A stretch of 64,000 bases of DNA from CBDHHC01 sp965263345 (lineage in GTDB: Bacteria > Pseudomonadota > Alphaproteobacteria > Rhizobiales > CBDHHC01), in NCBI GenBank assembly GCA_965263345.1, contig CBDHHC010000012.1:124001-188000 (forward strand), given 5' to 3'. Shown one piece after another: positions 45,647 to 55,298 of the stretch; position 1 is the stretch's first letter; every line of letters starts with the position of its first letter. The position numbers were made by a program, and so were the translations under genes. The notes beneath the pieces were generated by a model. That model made no database searches. It was not told the origin of the DNA and saw only the letters and a program-made list of their open reading frames with translations.

Positions 45647-46075
45647 TTAGAGATATCTCTCCTTATGTTGGTCCCAAATCTCTCGTATTTTTGGAGTTAT
45701 ATGAAACATTTGCTCTGTATCATCAGGATTATCTGAACTTTCATAACATGACCAGTAAGCGAGTATTGATGCGTATAATTCAATGTTGTTGTTGATTTCT
45801 TTTTTTGTGGCTTCCCATTCTTGGTCACTGTTTTTGCCTTCTCGTAAACTTTCATCGATACAAGCAATTAAAAATTCCATTAGGTAAAACCGGTCATCAT
45901 CATCAAGGTCTATATTTATCAGATCAATGAGTTGTGAAATATATTTTGTGTCAGCAAGTTCAACATCAGGATCTTGAGACCAACCATCTTTTGGTGCTCC
46001 AACTAAATCATTTATTTTATCTATTGATTTCCTAAGGGGGTGTCTTAGGTTTAATTTGGTATATTCTTCAATCAT
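45647..46075 (-). CDS. Acidic hypothetical protein
   Basis: A 142-residue, strongly acidic, probably all-helical protein (DLDDDDRFYLMEFLIACIDE, IELYASILAYWSCYESSD). No signal peptide or membrane segment is seen. Such small acidic proteins are often immunity proteins or phage-related, but nothing here shows which. It follows the ICMT-like gene by 12 bp on the same strand. Confidence 0.55.
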   Translation of the reverse strand: MIEEYTKLNLRHPLRKSIDKINDLVGAPKDGWSQDPDVELADTKYISQLIDLINIDLDDDDRFYLMEFLIACIDESLREGKNSDQEWEATKKEINNNIELYASILAYWSCYESSDNPDDTEQMFHITPKIREIWDQHKERYL

Positions 46076-46087
46076 TGATCATGAACC

Positions 46088-46582
46088 TTATAGCCACCCA
46101 ATCCATCTCGGCACGCGATCTTTAAATTCCTCCCACTCTTTGCCAAACCTTGCAGCAAGATGTTTTTCTTCACGGCGAATAGCCAGGGTCTCATCTAATA
46201 TGACATGCAATCCTGCGGCGAGTAAAAACCAGGGTCGGTTGAAGCATAGGGCTATGCCGATCAAAAGTATGGTGTTGCCGAGATAGATTGGATTGCGTGT
46301 GAATCGGAAGGGGCCTGTTGTGACCAGATTTGTTGCTTTCGTGTTTGGAATGATATTGGTTTTGGCGTAGTGCATCGTGGCCATTCCCCATACGTCCAGG
46401 ATTACACCCATTCCCATCAATAGAATGCCCGGTATTTGAAGCCATTCAATGATAGGTTTTGTGTATGACCTGACAGGGAAAAGAGCCCCTAAACACAATG
46501 CTAGAACAATCACAAAGGCTAAGACGATCGGCGGCCAAGGAATGATGTTTGGCCGCTCTGAGATGTCGAATTTCTCGTTCAT
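46088..46582 (-). CDS. Isoprenylcysteine carboxyl methyltransferase-like membrane protein
   Basis: A 164-residue protein with four membrane helices. The C-terminal FRFTRNPIYLGNTILLIG and EEKHLAARFGKEWEEFKDRV carry the NPxY and E-x-x-L-x-x-x-F-x-x-x-Y/W pattern of the ICMT/PEMT group, which uses S-adenosylmethionine at the membrane surface. The substrate is unknown. It starts 3 bp after the S9 peptidase stop, so the two are probably translated together. Confidence 0.85.
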   Translation of the reverse strand: MNEKFDISERPNIIPWPPIVLAFVIVLALCLGALFPVRSYTKPIIEWLQIPGILLMGMGVILDVWGMATMHYAKTNIIPNTKATNLVTTGPFRFTRNPIYLGNTILLIGIALCFNRPWFLLAAGLHVILDETLAIRREEKHLAARFGKEWEEFKDRVPRWIGWL

Positions 46583-46585
46583 TAT

Positions 46586-48535
46586 TTATGCCTGAAGCTT
46601 ATCAGAAACACCGGGGACATGTTCAATGCCTTCTGGGATCTGGATGGATGAGCCTTCAAAGTCATCACTGATGGGCTCGAACGCTCCACCAAGATGTGCG
46701 CTGAGGAAAGCTTCCGCAATCGCATAGAATGACATACGGTTTTCTGGGCGGGCAAAGCCATGGCCTTCATCGGGATAGAGGGCATATGTTACAGGGATAT
46801 TTTTTTCCTGCATGGCCTGAACGATCTGATCAGACTCAGATTGTTTTACTCGCGGGTCATTAGCGCCCTGGCCGATAAGAAGCGGGCGTTTGATGTCATC
46901 GACCCTATTGAGTGGAGATCTATCTTGAAGCAGTTGACGCCCCTCTTCGGTTCTTGGATCGCCGACCCGTTTGGCCAGGTTTTCAAAAAAGGCTTTCCAA
47001 TAAGGCGGGATGGTATCCAGCAAGGTTTGTAGATTTGATGGACCAACGATATCAACACCGCAGACGAATGTTTCAGGTGTGAATGTCAATCCTACAAGAG
47101 TTGCATAACCTCCATAAGAGCCGCCCATGATGGCGACTTTATCTTTGGTTGTTATGCCTTTATCAATTGCCCATTCGACGGCGTCTAACAGATCATCATG
47201 CATCTTGCCAGCCCATTCCAGATCGGCGGCATTTATAAAGCCTTTGCCAAAGCCAGTGGAACCACGATAGTTGACGGACAAGACGGCATATCCTCTGTCT
47301 GCCAACCATTGATGTTGTCCATTATAGCCATAACCATCTCTTGCCCAAGGCCCACCATGAACGAGAAGTACTAGTGGTGCAGGCTGTGTTACTTCCAGAG
47401 TTTCGCCTTGGCTTGATGAGGTTGTTGGCAAGGTCAAATAAGAGACCATCTTCAATCCATCTCTTGATGGGATGACATGGCTTTGCATTGGTCTTAGATC
47501 GACATCATCTAATTCTGATTTGGTTGAGAAGAGACGTTCTAGGCCCTTTTCAGCTCGGTTATATTGATAGTACACCCCAGGGTTTTTGGATGATGAATTG
47601 TTGATGATCCAAATATCATCTGCTTTGGTTCTGCTGGTGATTGAGAATTCACCTTCCAAGCTTTGTTGTAAAAACTCTATATCATCTGCAACTATATCAT
47701 CTAACGGGAACCATTCGCGTTTTTGATAATTCGCGCTATAGGCTTCAACTTGATATTTTGTTGGATGTATGATGACCGAGTTGATATCTGCTTTGGGATG
47801 AGACGCAATACGTTCTTTGCTGCCTGTTTTCCAGCTTAATCTTGACAGGCCTGCTTTGTCATGGCCTTCACTGTCAAGCATGTAGCATTGTAGGTCATGA
47901 CGCTCAAAGCCGAGCAAGTGTGTGGTGAGAACATCGTCATAGCCGATTTTCATAAATTCTTCAAAATTTCCATTTTCATAGCGATAGAGCAAATTTCCTC
48001 CATCGCCTTCGATACTTTCCTGAGCAAATCTTAGGGTGAAGTCCCGGTCATATCTTAGGTCTGAGAAGTTTTTATCATTGAGGAAATCAAGCTCACGCTC
48101 GCCAGTTATGAGATTTAATTTATAGATATCGTGCCAGCTCGCATCTCTGTCATTAATCCCTACCAAGGCAATATCTGGATTATCCCAACTTAAAGCTTCT
48201 ATCTGGACAGTAATTTTTTCATAAGGGGTTAAATCTTTTGCTTCGTGAGATGAGATGTTTACCGAATAGAGGTGCCAGTCTTCATCACCTGCTTCATCTT
48301 GAAGATATAAAACATGCGTTGCATTTGGTGCCCACATGAAAAATCTTATACCACGTTTCTGATCATTGGTAATAGGTTGTGCCGACCCTAGATCATCAAT
48401 TGGTGCTAACCAGATATTTAAGACCCCATCACGTGGTGCAAGCCAGGATAGCCATTTGCCATCCGGACTTATGTTCGTATTTGTTCGCTCTGGGTTACCA
48501 AAGATTTTTTTGCGTGGAATAAGCATATTGCTCAT
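46586..48535 (-). CDS. S9 family serine peptidase (prolyl oligopeptidase fold)
   Basis: A 649-residue cytoplasmic peptidase. The N-terminal about 380 residues form a beta-propeller with repeated WD-like blades (TNTNISPDGKWLSWLAPRDG, KRGIRFFMWAPNATHVLYLQ). The C-terminal alpha/beta hydrolase has LLVHGGPWARDGYG, the nucleophile in GGSYGGYATLVG, an Asp in IGQGANDPRVKQSES and His in PDEGHGF. This is a complete acylaminoacyl-peptidase/DPP-like architecture with no signal peptide. It begins the operon that includes the ICMT-like gene. Confidence 0.93.
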   Translation of the reverse strand: MSNMLIPRKKIFGNPERTNTNISPDGKWLSWLAPRDGVLNIWLAPIDDLGSAQPITNDQKRGIRFFMWAPNATHVLYLQDEAGDEDWHLYSVNISSHEAKDLTPYEKITVQIEALSWDNPDIALVGINDRDASWHDIYKLNLITGERELDFLNDKNFSDLRYDRDFTLRFAQESIEGDGGNLLYRYENGNFEEFMKIGYDDVLTTHLLGFERHDLQCYMLDSEGHDKAGLSRLSWKTGSKERIASHPKADINSVIIHPTKYQVEAYSANYQKREWFPLDDIVADDIEFLQQSLEGEFSITSRTKADDIWIINNSSSKNPGVYYQYNRAEKGLERLFSTKSELDDVDLRPMQSHVIPSRDGLKMVSYLTLPTTSSSQGETLEVTQPAPLVLLVHGGPWARDGYGYNGQHQWLADRGYAVLSVNYRGSTGFGKGFINAADLEWAGKMHDDLLDAVEWAIDKGITTKDKVAIMGGSYGGYATLVGLTFTPETFVCGVDIVGPSNLQTLLDTIPPYWKAFFENLAKRVGDPRTEEGRQLLQDRSPLNRVDDIKRPLLIGQGANDPRVKQSESDQIVQAMQEKNIPVTYALYPDEGHGFARPENRMSFYAIAEAFLSAHLGGAFEPISDDFEGSSIQIPEGIEHVPGVSDKLQA

Positions 48536-48645
48536 ATTATTTTTCCTATAAACTTCAATTAACTATATATTTTTACTATGATCAAAGGTTTAGCATTATG
48601 CTAAAATGACTGTCAGGGTTTTGTGACTTGTACAGGCTCTCTATA

Positions 48646-48661
48646 TATGCTTTAAAGCATA
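48646..48661. repeat. 16-bp perfect palindrome TATGCTTTAAAGCATA
   Basis: The palindrome lies in the 209-bp gap between the divergent S9 peptidase and glycosyltransferase genes, at the place expected for a regulator site. No regulator is assigned. Confidence 0.4.
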
Positions 48662-48744
48662 ACTTAAAATGTAAATAATAATAACTATTCTAAAATTATT
48701 ACCAGAATTTGTTATATACCAATCGGTCTTTTGTTGGAGTAGAG

Positions 48745-49482
48745 ATGGTTCAAACAGTCATTTGCTTAAAATGGGAAAATAAGTATAGCTCTGATTATGT
48801 GAATAAGCTCTATTCCATGGTGAATAGAAATACCTCTCGTCCCTTACGCTTTGTCTGTTTTACTGATGATCCGACTGGTATCATTCCTGATGTTGAAATC
48901 ATGGACATGCCTCCTTTTACATTACCAGAATATATGAGATTTCATCCTTTTAGACGTATGTTTATATGGGATAAAACTCTCGCAGATTTTTCTGGCAATA
49001 TTCTCCATCTTGACCTGGATACGGTTGTGACAAACTCTATTGATGAGTTTTTTGACTTTAAGCCTGAAGCTACATTTTGTGTGCCTGAGAACTGGACACA
49101 AAAAGGACAAGGCATTGGTAATATGTCTGTTTTTAGATTTAAGGTTGGTGCTCACCCTTATTTATGGGAAAAGTTCTCGTCTGATCCTGATGCTGCGAAA
49201 AGAGAGTTTAGAAACAGCCAAACTTTCGTTTGTAGAAATATCAAAGAGATTGTTTATTTTCCTCAAGAATGGTGCTTAAGCTTTAAACATTCACTGCTGC
49301 CAACCTGGCCTTTAAATTTGTTTCTCACGGCGCGCCTTCCTGAAGATACAAAAGTTGTTGCTTTTCATGGTACTCCTGAAGTGCACCACTGTATTGCAGG
49401 GGAATGGCCAACGAAAGCAGCCTGGAAAAAAATCTATAAGTTCGTCAAACCTACTCCTTGGGTCGCAGAACATTGGCGCTAG
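48745..49482 (+). CDS. Glycosyltransferase (GT-A fold, DxD motif)
   Basis: The ATG at 48745 follows GGAG at good spacing and gives 245 residues; a TTG at 48709 is upstream. The DxD-like metal site is HLDLDTVVTN (residues about 95-104), preceded by CLKWENKYSSDYVNKLYSMV and followed by IGNMSVFRFKVG and the conserved HGTPEVHH. The arrangement resembles the GT8/GT-like family that transfers sugars to surface glycans, but donor and acceptor cannot be read. It precedes ettA by 130 bp. Confidence 0.75.
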   Translation: MVQTVICLKWENKYSSDYVNKLYSMVNRNTSRPLRFVCFTDDPTGIIPDVEIMDMPPFTLPEYMRFHPFRRMFIWDKTLADFSGNILHLDLDTVVTNSIDEFFDFKPEATFCVPENWTQKGQGIGNMSVFRFKVGAHPYLWEKFSSDPDAAKREFRNSQTFVCRNIKEIVYFPQEWCLSFKHSLLPTWPLNLFLTARLPEDTKVVAFHGTPEVHHCIAGEWPTKAAWKKIYKFVKPTPWVAEHWR

Positions 49483-49612
49483 AAGCGTTTTATACAATTT
49501 TATCAATAATTATTGAATAAGCTCTGGTTCGATACTTGAGCTTTTTTTTATTATTGTGTAAAAGCACAATTCAGTTTTCTTTTTTCTTTCAATTTATAAA
49601 AGACGGTTTTTT

Positions 49613-51271
49613 ATGGGCAATCCACAATATGTTTATCATATGGATCGCGTTTCAAAGACGTATCCAGGCGGCAAGCAAGTTCTTAAAGATATTCGGCTTT
49701 CTTTTTTACCCGGCGCAAAAATTGGTGTTGTTGGTCTTAACGGTGCCGGTAAATCAACACTCATGCGGGTTATGGCTGGTATTGACAAGGAGTTTGTTGG
49801 TGAAGCCTGGGCGGCAGAAGGCGTCAAGGTAGGCTATCTTCCTCAAGAACCAGAATTAAATACTGAAAAAGATGTCACTGGCAATGTTATGGAAGGTGTG
49901 TCTGAGAAGAAAGACAAACTTGATCGCTATAACGAATTGGCTGTGAATTATTCCGATGAAACCGCTGAAGAAATGGCAGAATTACAGGATTACATAGATG
50001 CAAATAATCTATGGGACCTGGATGCTCAAGTCGAGCAAGCTATGGATGCGCTTAGATGCCCTGCTGGTGATGCTGACGTGACCAAGCTTTCTGGTGGTGA
50101 AAAACGACGTGTTGCTCTTTGTAAACTTCTTTTGTCAAAACCAGATATTCTGCTCCTCGATGAGCCTACAAACCATCTTGATGCTGAGACAGTCGCGTGG
50201 CTTGATCGTTTTTTACAAGAATATCCTGGTATGGTTGTGCTTGTTACTCACGATCGTTATTTCCTTGATAATATTACGGAATGGACGCTTGAATTGGACC
50301 GTGGTGAAGGTGTTCCCTATCATGGTAACTACTCTTCCTGGCTTGAGCAAAAATCCAAGCGGATGGAACAAGAAGGTCGCCAGGATGACGCCAAACAGAA
50401 AGTTATGGCGCGAGAACTTGAATGGATCAGATCCAGCCCGAAAGCTCGTCAATCTAAGTCAAAAGCGCGTATTAAAGCTTATGAGCAAATGGTTGAAGAT
50501 GCTGGTCGCGAGGACGTAGGAAAAGCGCAAATTCAAATTCCAGTTGGACCGCGCCTTGGTGGTGTCGTTATTGAGGCTGAAGGCTTGAAAAAGGGTTTTG
50601 ATGACCGTTTGTTAATTGATGATCTTTCTTTCAGACTTCCACCCGGTGGAATTGTTGGGGTTATTGGACCTAACGGTGCTGGTAAAACCACGCTGTTTAA
50701 AATGATCTCAGGACAGGAACACCCTGATGATGGGGCGTTTAAAGTTGGTGAGACTGTCAAGCTTGGTTATGTTGATCAGTCTCGTGATGCGCTTGATGAT
50801 AATAAGACTGTCTGGGAAGAAATCTCAGGTGGTAATGATATTATTGAGCTTGGCAAACGAGAAGTTCAATCAAGGGCTTATGTGGGATGGTTTAATTTTA
50901 AAGGTGGTGATCAGCAAAAGAAAGTTGGACAACTTTCTGGTGGTGAGCGCAACCGCGTGCATTTGGCGAAAATGCTCAAAGAAGGCTCAAACCTTCTCCT
51001 CCTCGATGAGCCGACCAATGATCTTGATACAGAAACATTGTCTTCACTTGAAGCTGCTCTAGAAGATTTTCCTGGTTGTGCTGTGGTTATCAGCCACGAT
51101 CGCTTCTTCTTAGACCGAATCGCGACGCATATTCTTGCCTTTGAAGGTGACAGTCATGTGGAATGGTTTGAAGGTAACTTTGCGGAGTATGAAGAAGATA
51201 AGAAGCGACGCCTTGGTGATGCTGCTGTTGAGCCTTCTCGGATTAAGTTTAAAAGATTCGACCGCGGATAG
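49613..51271 (+). CDS. ettA: Energy-dependent translational throttle protein EttA
   Basis: A 552-residue ABC-F ATPase with two nucleotide-binding domains. Domain 1: Walker A GLNGAGKST, signature LSGGEKRRVALCKLLLS and LLLDEPTNHLD. Domain 2: GPNGAGKTT, LSGGERNRVHLAKML and LLLDEPTNDLD. The linker between them (RELEWIRSSPKARQSKSKAR) is the P-site tRNA interaction motif of EttA. It gates the first elongation step at the ribosomal E site according to ATP/ADP. Its length is typical. Confidence 0.97.
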   Translation: MGNPQYVYHMDRVSKTYPGGKQVLKDIRLSFLPGAKIGVVGLNGAGKSTLMRVMAGIDKEFVGEAWAAEGVKVGYLPQEPELNTEKDVTGNVMEGVSEKKDKLDRYNELAVNYSDETAEEMAELQDYIDANNLWDLDAQVEQAMDALRCPAGDADVTKLSGGEKRRVALCKLLLSKPDILLLDEPTNHLDAETVAWLDRFLQEYPGMVVLVTHDRYFLDNITEWTLELDRGEGVPYHGNYSSWLEQKSKRMEQEGRQDDAKQKVMARELEWIRSSPKARQSKSKARIKAYEQMVEDAGREDVGKAQIQIPVGPRLGGVVIEAEGLKKGFDDRLLIDDLSFRLPPGGIVGVIGPNGAGKTTLFKMISGQEHPDDGAFKVGETVKLGYVDQSRDALDDNKTVWEEISGGNDIIELGKREVQSRAYVGWFNFKGGDQQKKVGQLSGGERNRVHLAKMLKEGSNLLLLDEPTNDLDTETLSSLEAALEDFPGCAVVISHDRFFLDRIATHILAFEGDSHVEWFEGNFAEYEEDKKRRLGDAAVEPSRIKFKRFDRG

Positions 51272-51277
51272 GTTGTT

Positions 51278-51307
51278 AAGAGAGTAACTTATGTTGCTCT
51301 CTTTCTT
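51278..51307. terminator. Hairpin between ettA and mlaC
   Basis: AAGAGAGTAAC (51278-51288) pairs with GTTGCTCTCTT (51293-51303), with one G.U pair and a 4-nt loop, followed by TCTT. It lies between convergent ettA and mlaC ends. Confidence 0.7.
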
Positions 51308-51312
51308 ACTGA

Positions 51313-51936
51313 TTAATTGTGGTTTAAAGCTATTACGAGCGCATTTACATTGCCGCCTTGCTCGTCAACAAAGTTATTAAACAGATCTCGTTGGAACGGT
51401 ACAAGCCATAATCCAAGAATGCGGATATCTCTGATTTTATAGGAGTTTTTATGAGGTGTCAGGCGCCATTGTACCTCATGTGCGGCTCCTGCTTTTAAAT
51501 AGACAACCGTGTCGACTATTACTGCTCCATTTTCTTTGAAGCTAGGCGAGTTTACCTTCGCACTTATGACTTCATAAACTCTAGACTGATCCATGAAATA
51601 TCTGGCCATGAATTTCGCAACGCCACGATAGTATGACGTTCGGCGGGACCTTGGTAGTTTAGTTTTATAAGTCCCAAGAGAATACTGACCAATACTCTTT
51701 AGGTCTGCGTGTCTACGAATAATGTTTTCGAGTCTTTTTTTCGAACCAGCTTTTACAGCCTTCATCAATTGACGAGCGACTTTTTTCATATATATGACAG
51801 CTTTGTCATTTTTAGGCTTGGCATAACTTTTGGGAGAATGTGTTAGAGAACCACCCAAAATTACTATAGCAAAGCAAATAAGAATTATATTTTTCAAAGA
51901 CTTGACTTGCAAAATATTTGTAAATTGTTTTGTCAT
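51313..51936 (-). CDS. MlaC-type ABC transporter substrate-binding protein
   Basis: I use the Met 20 codons inside the open frame (GGGAAAA before it), giving 207 residues; the upstream Met at 51996 has no ribosome site. A signal peptide (about 16-36) ends near SYAKP. The Tol_Tol_Ttg2/MlaC domain shows RQLMKAVKAGSKKRLENIIR, LKSIGQYSLGTYKTKLPRSR, and YKIRDIRILGLWLVPFQRDL. MlaC carries phospholipids between the membranes to maintain outer-membrane asymmetry. It is isolated from any mlaFED in this window. Confidence 0.85.
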   Translation of the reverse strand: MTKQFTNILQVKSLKNIILICFAIVILGGSLTHSPKSYAKPKNDKAVIYMKKVARQLMKAVKAGSKKRLENIIRRHADLKSIGQYSLGTYKTKLPRSRRTSYYRGVAKFMARYFMDQSRVYEVISAKVNSPSFKENGAVIVDTVVYLKAGAAHEVQWRLTPHKNSYKIRDIRILGLWLVPFQRDLFNNFVDEQGGNVNALVIALNHN

Positions 51937-52171
51937 TTTTCCCAGAAGCCTTAAAATGGAACTGTAATGAGTTCTAAATGTATTAAGTTTTTGCATTAAA
52001 TTAGACTTTTATAATGCCTAAAACAAATAGATTCAATCTCAATAATGTTTAAGAATAACTCTTGACGACATTATGGTCTTCATAACAGGAGTTATCTCTT
52101 GGTTATTTTTCAATCATTAAGAGTAGCTTCATAATATTACCAGAATCTCCTTGCTCTCAATATAAAATAGG

Positions 52172-52189
52172 TATAAAGATATCTTTATA
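52172..52189 (+). promoter_or_regulatory. 18-bp palindrome before the ArsR-metF-metH operon
   Basis: TATAAAGATATCTTTATA (52172-52189) is a perfect palindrome ending 9 bp before the GTG of the ArsR-methyltransferase gene. ArsR-family regulators bind such A/T-rich dyads, and ArsR-type SahR regulators that sense S-adenosylhomocysteine control methionine-cycle genes in Proteobacteria. An autoregulatory operator for the gene downstream is the simplest reading. Confidence 0.7.
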
Positions 52190-52198
52190 TATTAAATT

Positions 52199-53242
52199 GT
52201 GTTGAGTGCATTTGGGATGCTTAAATCATTTACAGCAGAAGAATTGGTTAATGCCTTGAAAGCAGCTGGCGAAACAACTCGTCTGAGGCTTTTACTATTG
52301 CTGGCTGAAAGTGAATTGAATGTAAAAGACCTTACACGGATTTTAGGACAAAGCCAGCCTCGAATTAGCCGTCACTTGAAACTGATGTTAGAAGCCGGGC
52401 TTGTGGAACGTTTTCGTGAAGGAAGCTGGGTTTATTTCAGACTCTCAGAAAATAATGCTTCACGACAGATTTTACGCGCTATTTTTGATATCTTAAACAT
52501 CGAAGATGCTGTTTTGGTTCGTGATCGTGCACGTGCCAGCGCGGTAAAACAAGAGCGAACAGAGTCCGCACAACAATATTTTAGAGAACATGCGGCTGAA
52601 TGGGATAAAATTCGTTCACTTCATTTATCGGAAAAAGACGTTGAAGCATCAATGTCCGGAATTTTAGGTTCTGGGCCCTTTGAAACATTGGTTGATCTTG
52701 GAACTGGCACAGGCCGTATGCTGGAATTGTTTGCCCCTTACATTCAAAAGGGGATCGGCATTGATATGAATCCTGATATGCTGGCCTATGCAAGAAGTAA
52801 GCTTGATGATACGTCTTTACATCATTGTCAGGTTCGTTACGGCGATCTGTCTCATGTTCCACTTGATAATGATTGTGCTGATGTCGTCATTCTTCATCAA
52901 GTTTTACACTTTTTTGATGACCCTATCGTTGCTATTCGAGAAGCGGAACGTATTCTCAAAGTTAATGGCAAACTGCTCGTGGTAGACTTCGCACCACATG
53001 AGCTTGAGTTTTTAAGAGAAGATTTTGCTCATATCCGCCTTGGATTTGGCAAAGATTATCTAGAGCAATGTATTAAAAGTTGTGACCTTAAACTTATTCA
53101 ACACAAAGATCTTGTATCACCGAATAATAGCGAAAAAAAACAGCTTACTGTTTCCATCTGGCTAGCTGAAAAAGAACAAAATGCATCTTCTGCACATAAA
53201 TCTAATCAGACAGGTTCTTTATCTTTGGAGAAACTCCCTTAA
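52199..53242 (+). CDS. ArsR-type regulator fused to SAM-dependent methyltransferase
   Basis: A 347-residue two-domain protein. The start is GTG at 52199, or possibly ATG at 52217. Residues about 10-95 form an ArsR winged helix (LRLLLLLAESELNVKDLTRI, LGQSQPRISRHLKLMLEAGL). Residues about 140-300 form a class I methyltransferase (LVDLGTGTGRMLELFAPYIQ, GIGIDMNPDMLAYARSKL, DVVILHQVLHFFDDP). The fusion upstream of metF suits a methionine-cycle regulator of SahR type, perhaps sensing SAM or SAH in its methyltransferase-like domain. metF begins at the next base after its stop, so the genes are coupled. Confidence 0.92.
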   Translation: MLSAFGMLKSFTAEELVNALKAAGETTRLRLLLLLAESELNVKDLTRILGQSQPRISRHLKLMLEAGLVERFREGSWVYFRLSENNASRQILRAIFDILNIEDAVLVRDRARASAVKQERTESAQQYFREHAAEWDKIRSLHLSEKDVEASMSGILGSGPFETLVDLGTGTGRMLELFAPYIQKGIGIDMNPDMLAYARSKLDDTSLHHCQVRYGDLSHVPLDNDCADVVILHQVLHFFDDPIVAIREAERILKVNGKLLVVDFAPHELEFLREDFAHIRLGFGKDYLEQCIKSCDLKLIQHKDLVSPNNSEKKQLTVSIWLAEKEQNASSAHKSNQTGSLSLEKLP

Positions 53243-54145
53243 ATGATGAAAAAATATAATTATAAACAATTGAAGTTATCTGACCAGGATTTAACGATAT
53301 CCTTTGAATTCTTCCCTCCTAAAACGGATAAAATGGAAGAAACTCTATGGAGCTCAATTGCTCGTCTGTCTGTACTTAATCCAACATTTGTTTCGGTCAC
53401 CTATGGTGCGGGTGGTTCTACACGTGAGCGAACTCATTCAACAGTTAGCAGAATTGTTAAAGACACACACCTTAAGCCTGCTGCCCATCTTACATGTGTG
53501 GCTGCAACAAAAGATGATGTTAATGAGGTTATTCAATCCTACTGGGATGCTGGTGTTCGGCATATTGTTGCTCTAAGAGGCGACCCTCCAGAAGGTATTG
53601 GACATAAATACGAACCTTTTCCAGGCGGTTATGCTGGAAGTGTAGAATTAGTAAAAGGTATTAAAGAGATTGGTGATTTTGAGGTTTCTGTTTCTGCTTA
53701 CCCTGAAAAACACCCTGAAAGCAGCTCTTTAGAATCTGATCTTGATTTGTTGCAAGCTAAAGTTGATGCGGGGGCCGATAGAGCGATTACACAGTTCTTT
53801 TTTGACAATGAGCATTATTTCCGCTTTCTTGAGGCCGTTACAGCAAGAGGTATCAATATTCCTATAACGCCAGGTATCATTCCTATTCACAGCTTTAAGC
53901 AAATTACTAAATTTTCTGAACAGTGTGGAACCTCAATACCTAACTGGTTAGCTCAACGTTTTGAAGGTCTTGATGATGATCCTGAAACACGAAAGCTTAT
54001 TTCAGCGACAGTCGTTGCTGAACAAGTCCAAGACCTGGTTGAACATGGAATTAAGGATTTCCATTTTTACACATTAAACCGGGCTGATCTGGTTTATGCA
54101 ATTTGCCATTTACTTGGTGTTCGACCCTCTGCTATGCAGGCTTAA
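53243..54145 (+). CDS. metF: 5,10-methylenetetrahydrofolate reductase
   Basis: A 300-residue flavoprotein that reduces methylene-THF to methyl-THF, the methyl donor for MetH. Motifs: ISFEFFPPKTDKMEETLW (N-terminal beta strand with the catalytic Glu), FVSVTYGAGGSTRERTHSTV, AHLTCVAATKDDVNEVI, ALRGDPPEG and ITQFFFDNEHYFRF. Full length. It is between the regulator and the two metH genes. Confidence 0.97.
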   Translation: MMKKYNYKQLKLSDQDLTISFEFFPPKTDKMEETLWSSIARLSVLNPTFVSVTYGAGGSTRERTHSTVSRIVKDTHLKPAAHLTCVAATKDDVNEVIQSYWDAGVRHIVALRGDPPEGIGHKYEPFPGGYAGSVELVKGIKEIGDFEVSVSAYPEKHPESSSLESDLDLLQAKVDAGADRAITQFFFDNEHYFRFLEAVTARGINIPITPGIIPIHSFKQITKFSEQCGTSIPNWLAQRFEGLDDDPETRKLISATVVAEQVQDLVEHGIKDFHFYTLNRADLVYAICHLLGVRPSAMQA

Positions 54146-54174
54146 TAGAAACTCGGATAGTAAAGTAATATTCT

Positions 54175-55254
54175 ATGTTTGATAAAATAAATTCACCTTA
54201 TGCAGATCCCAAAGCTGAACTGACAAAACAAGCTCAAAAACGTATTCTTATGTTAGATGGTGCTATGGGAACCATGATCCAAAAACATAAATTTGGCGAA
54301 GCTGAATATCGTGGTGATCGTTTTGCTGACTGGAAAAGCGATGTGAAGGGCAATAATGACCTTTTAGTATTAACCCAGCCTGACGCTATCAGAGATATCC
54401 ATGAGGCCTATCTTGAAGCTGGTTCTGATATTGTCTCAACAAATACTTTCAATGGTACCAGTATTTCTATGGCTGATTATCATATGGAAGAGCTGGCTTA
54501 TGAAATAAATTATGCAGCTGCCAAGCTCGCCCGTGAAGCCGCAAATAAATATAGTGCTCTGACACCTGAAAAACCCCGTTTTGTTGCTGGCGCGATTGGT
54601 CCCACAAATAGAACCGCTTCCATTTCGCCAGATGTGAATAATCCAGGGTACCGGAATGTGACATTTGATGAACTTGTCGAGGCTTATGCGGAACAAACCA
54701 AAGGCCTTATTCAGGGTGGTGCCGATGCTTTGATGATTGAAACCATTTTTGATACTCTCAATGCCAAAGCTGCTGGGTTCGCGGTTAAGCAGGTTCTTGA
54801 AGAACTGAACTTGGATCTTCCAATAATGATATCTGGTACAATTACAGATCTATCAGGCAGAAACTTATCTGGTCAGACTCCTGAGGCTTTCTGGTATTCA
54901 ATGAGGCATTTAGAGCCGTTTTCAATCGGACTGAACTGTTCTTTTGGTGCAGAGCAACTCCGCCCAGCCGTCGCTGAAATTAGCAAAGTTTCTGAGTGTT
55001 TTGTGAGTACCTATCCTAACGCAGGTTTGCCGAATGAAATGGGAGAATATGATGAAGGCCCAGAAGAAATGGCCCCGAAGATGGAAGAATGGGCTCGTGA
55101 TGGCTTGATAAATCTTGTCGGAGGGTGTTGCGGTACAACACCTGAGCATATAAAAATGATAGCAGATGCAGTCAGTAAATATTCTCCAAGAGAATTGAAA
55201 GATGTACCTGTAAAAACCAGACTTTCAGGTCTTGAGCCCTTTGTGTTTGGTTAA
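54175..55254 (+). CDS. metH: Methionine synthase, homocysteine-binding part (split MetH)
   Basis: A 359-residue homocysteine S-methyltransferase domain that corresponds to the first module of E. coli MetH (about 1-350). The Zn ligands are visible: Cys in GLNCSFGAEQLRP and the pair in GGCCGTTPEHI. LDGAMGTMIQKHKFGEAEY is the typical N-terminus. It ends just where the folate module would begin. The remaining modules are encoded by the next gene, 44 bp downstream; together they should make one complex. Confidence 0.95.
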   Translation: MFDKINSPYADPKAELTKQAQKRILMLDGAMGTMIQKHKFGEAEYRGDRFADWKSDVKGNNDLLVLTQPDAIRDIHEAYLEAGSDIVSTNTFNGTSISMADYHMEELAYEINYAAAKLAREAANKYSALTPEKPRFVAGAIGPTNRTASISPDVNNPGYRNVTFDELVEAYAEQTKGLIQGGADALMIETIFDTLNAKAAGFAVKQVLEELNLDLPIMISGTITDLSGRNLSGQTPEAFWYSMRHLEPFSIGLNCSFGAEQLRPAVAEISKVSECFVSTYPNAGLPNEMGEYDEGPEEMAPKMEEWARDGLINLVGGCCGTTPEHIKMIADAVSKYSPRELKDVPVKTRLSGLEPFVFG

Positions 55255-55298
55255 TTTTAAGAAAAACTTAGTCTTGAGTGTTTTGAAGGTTTAAATTT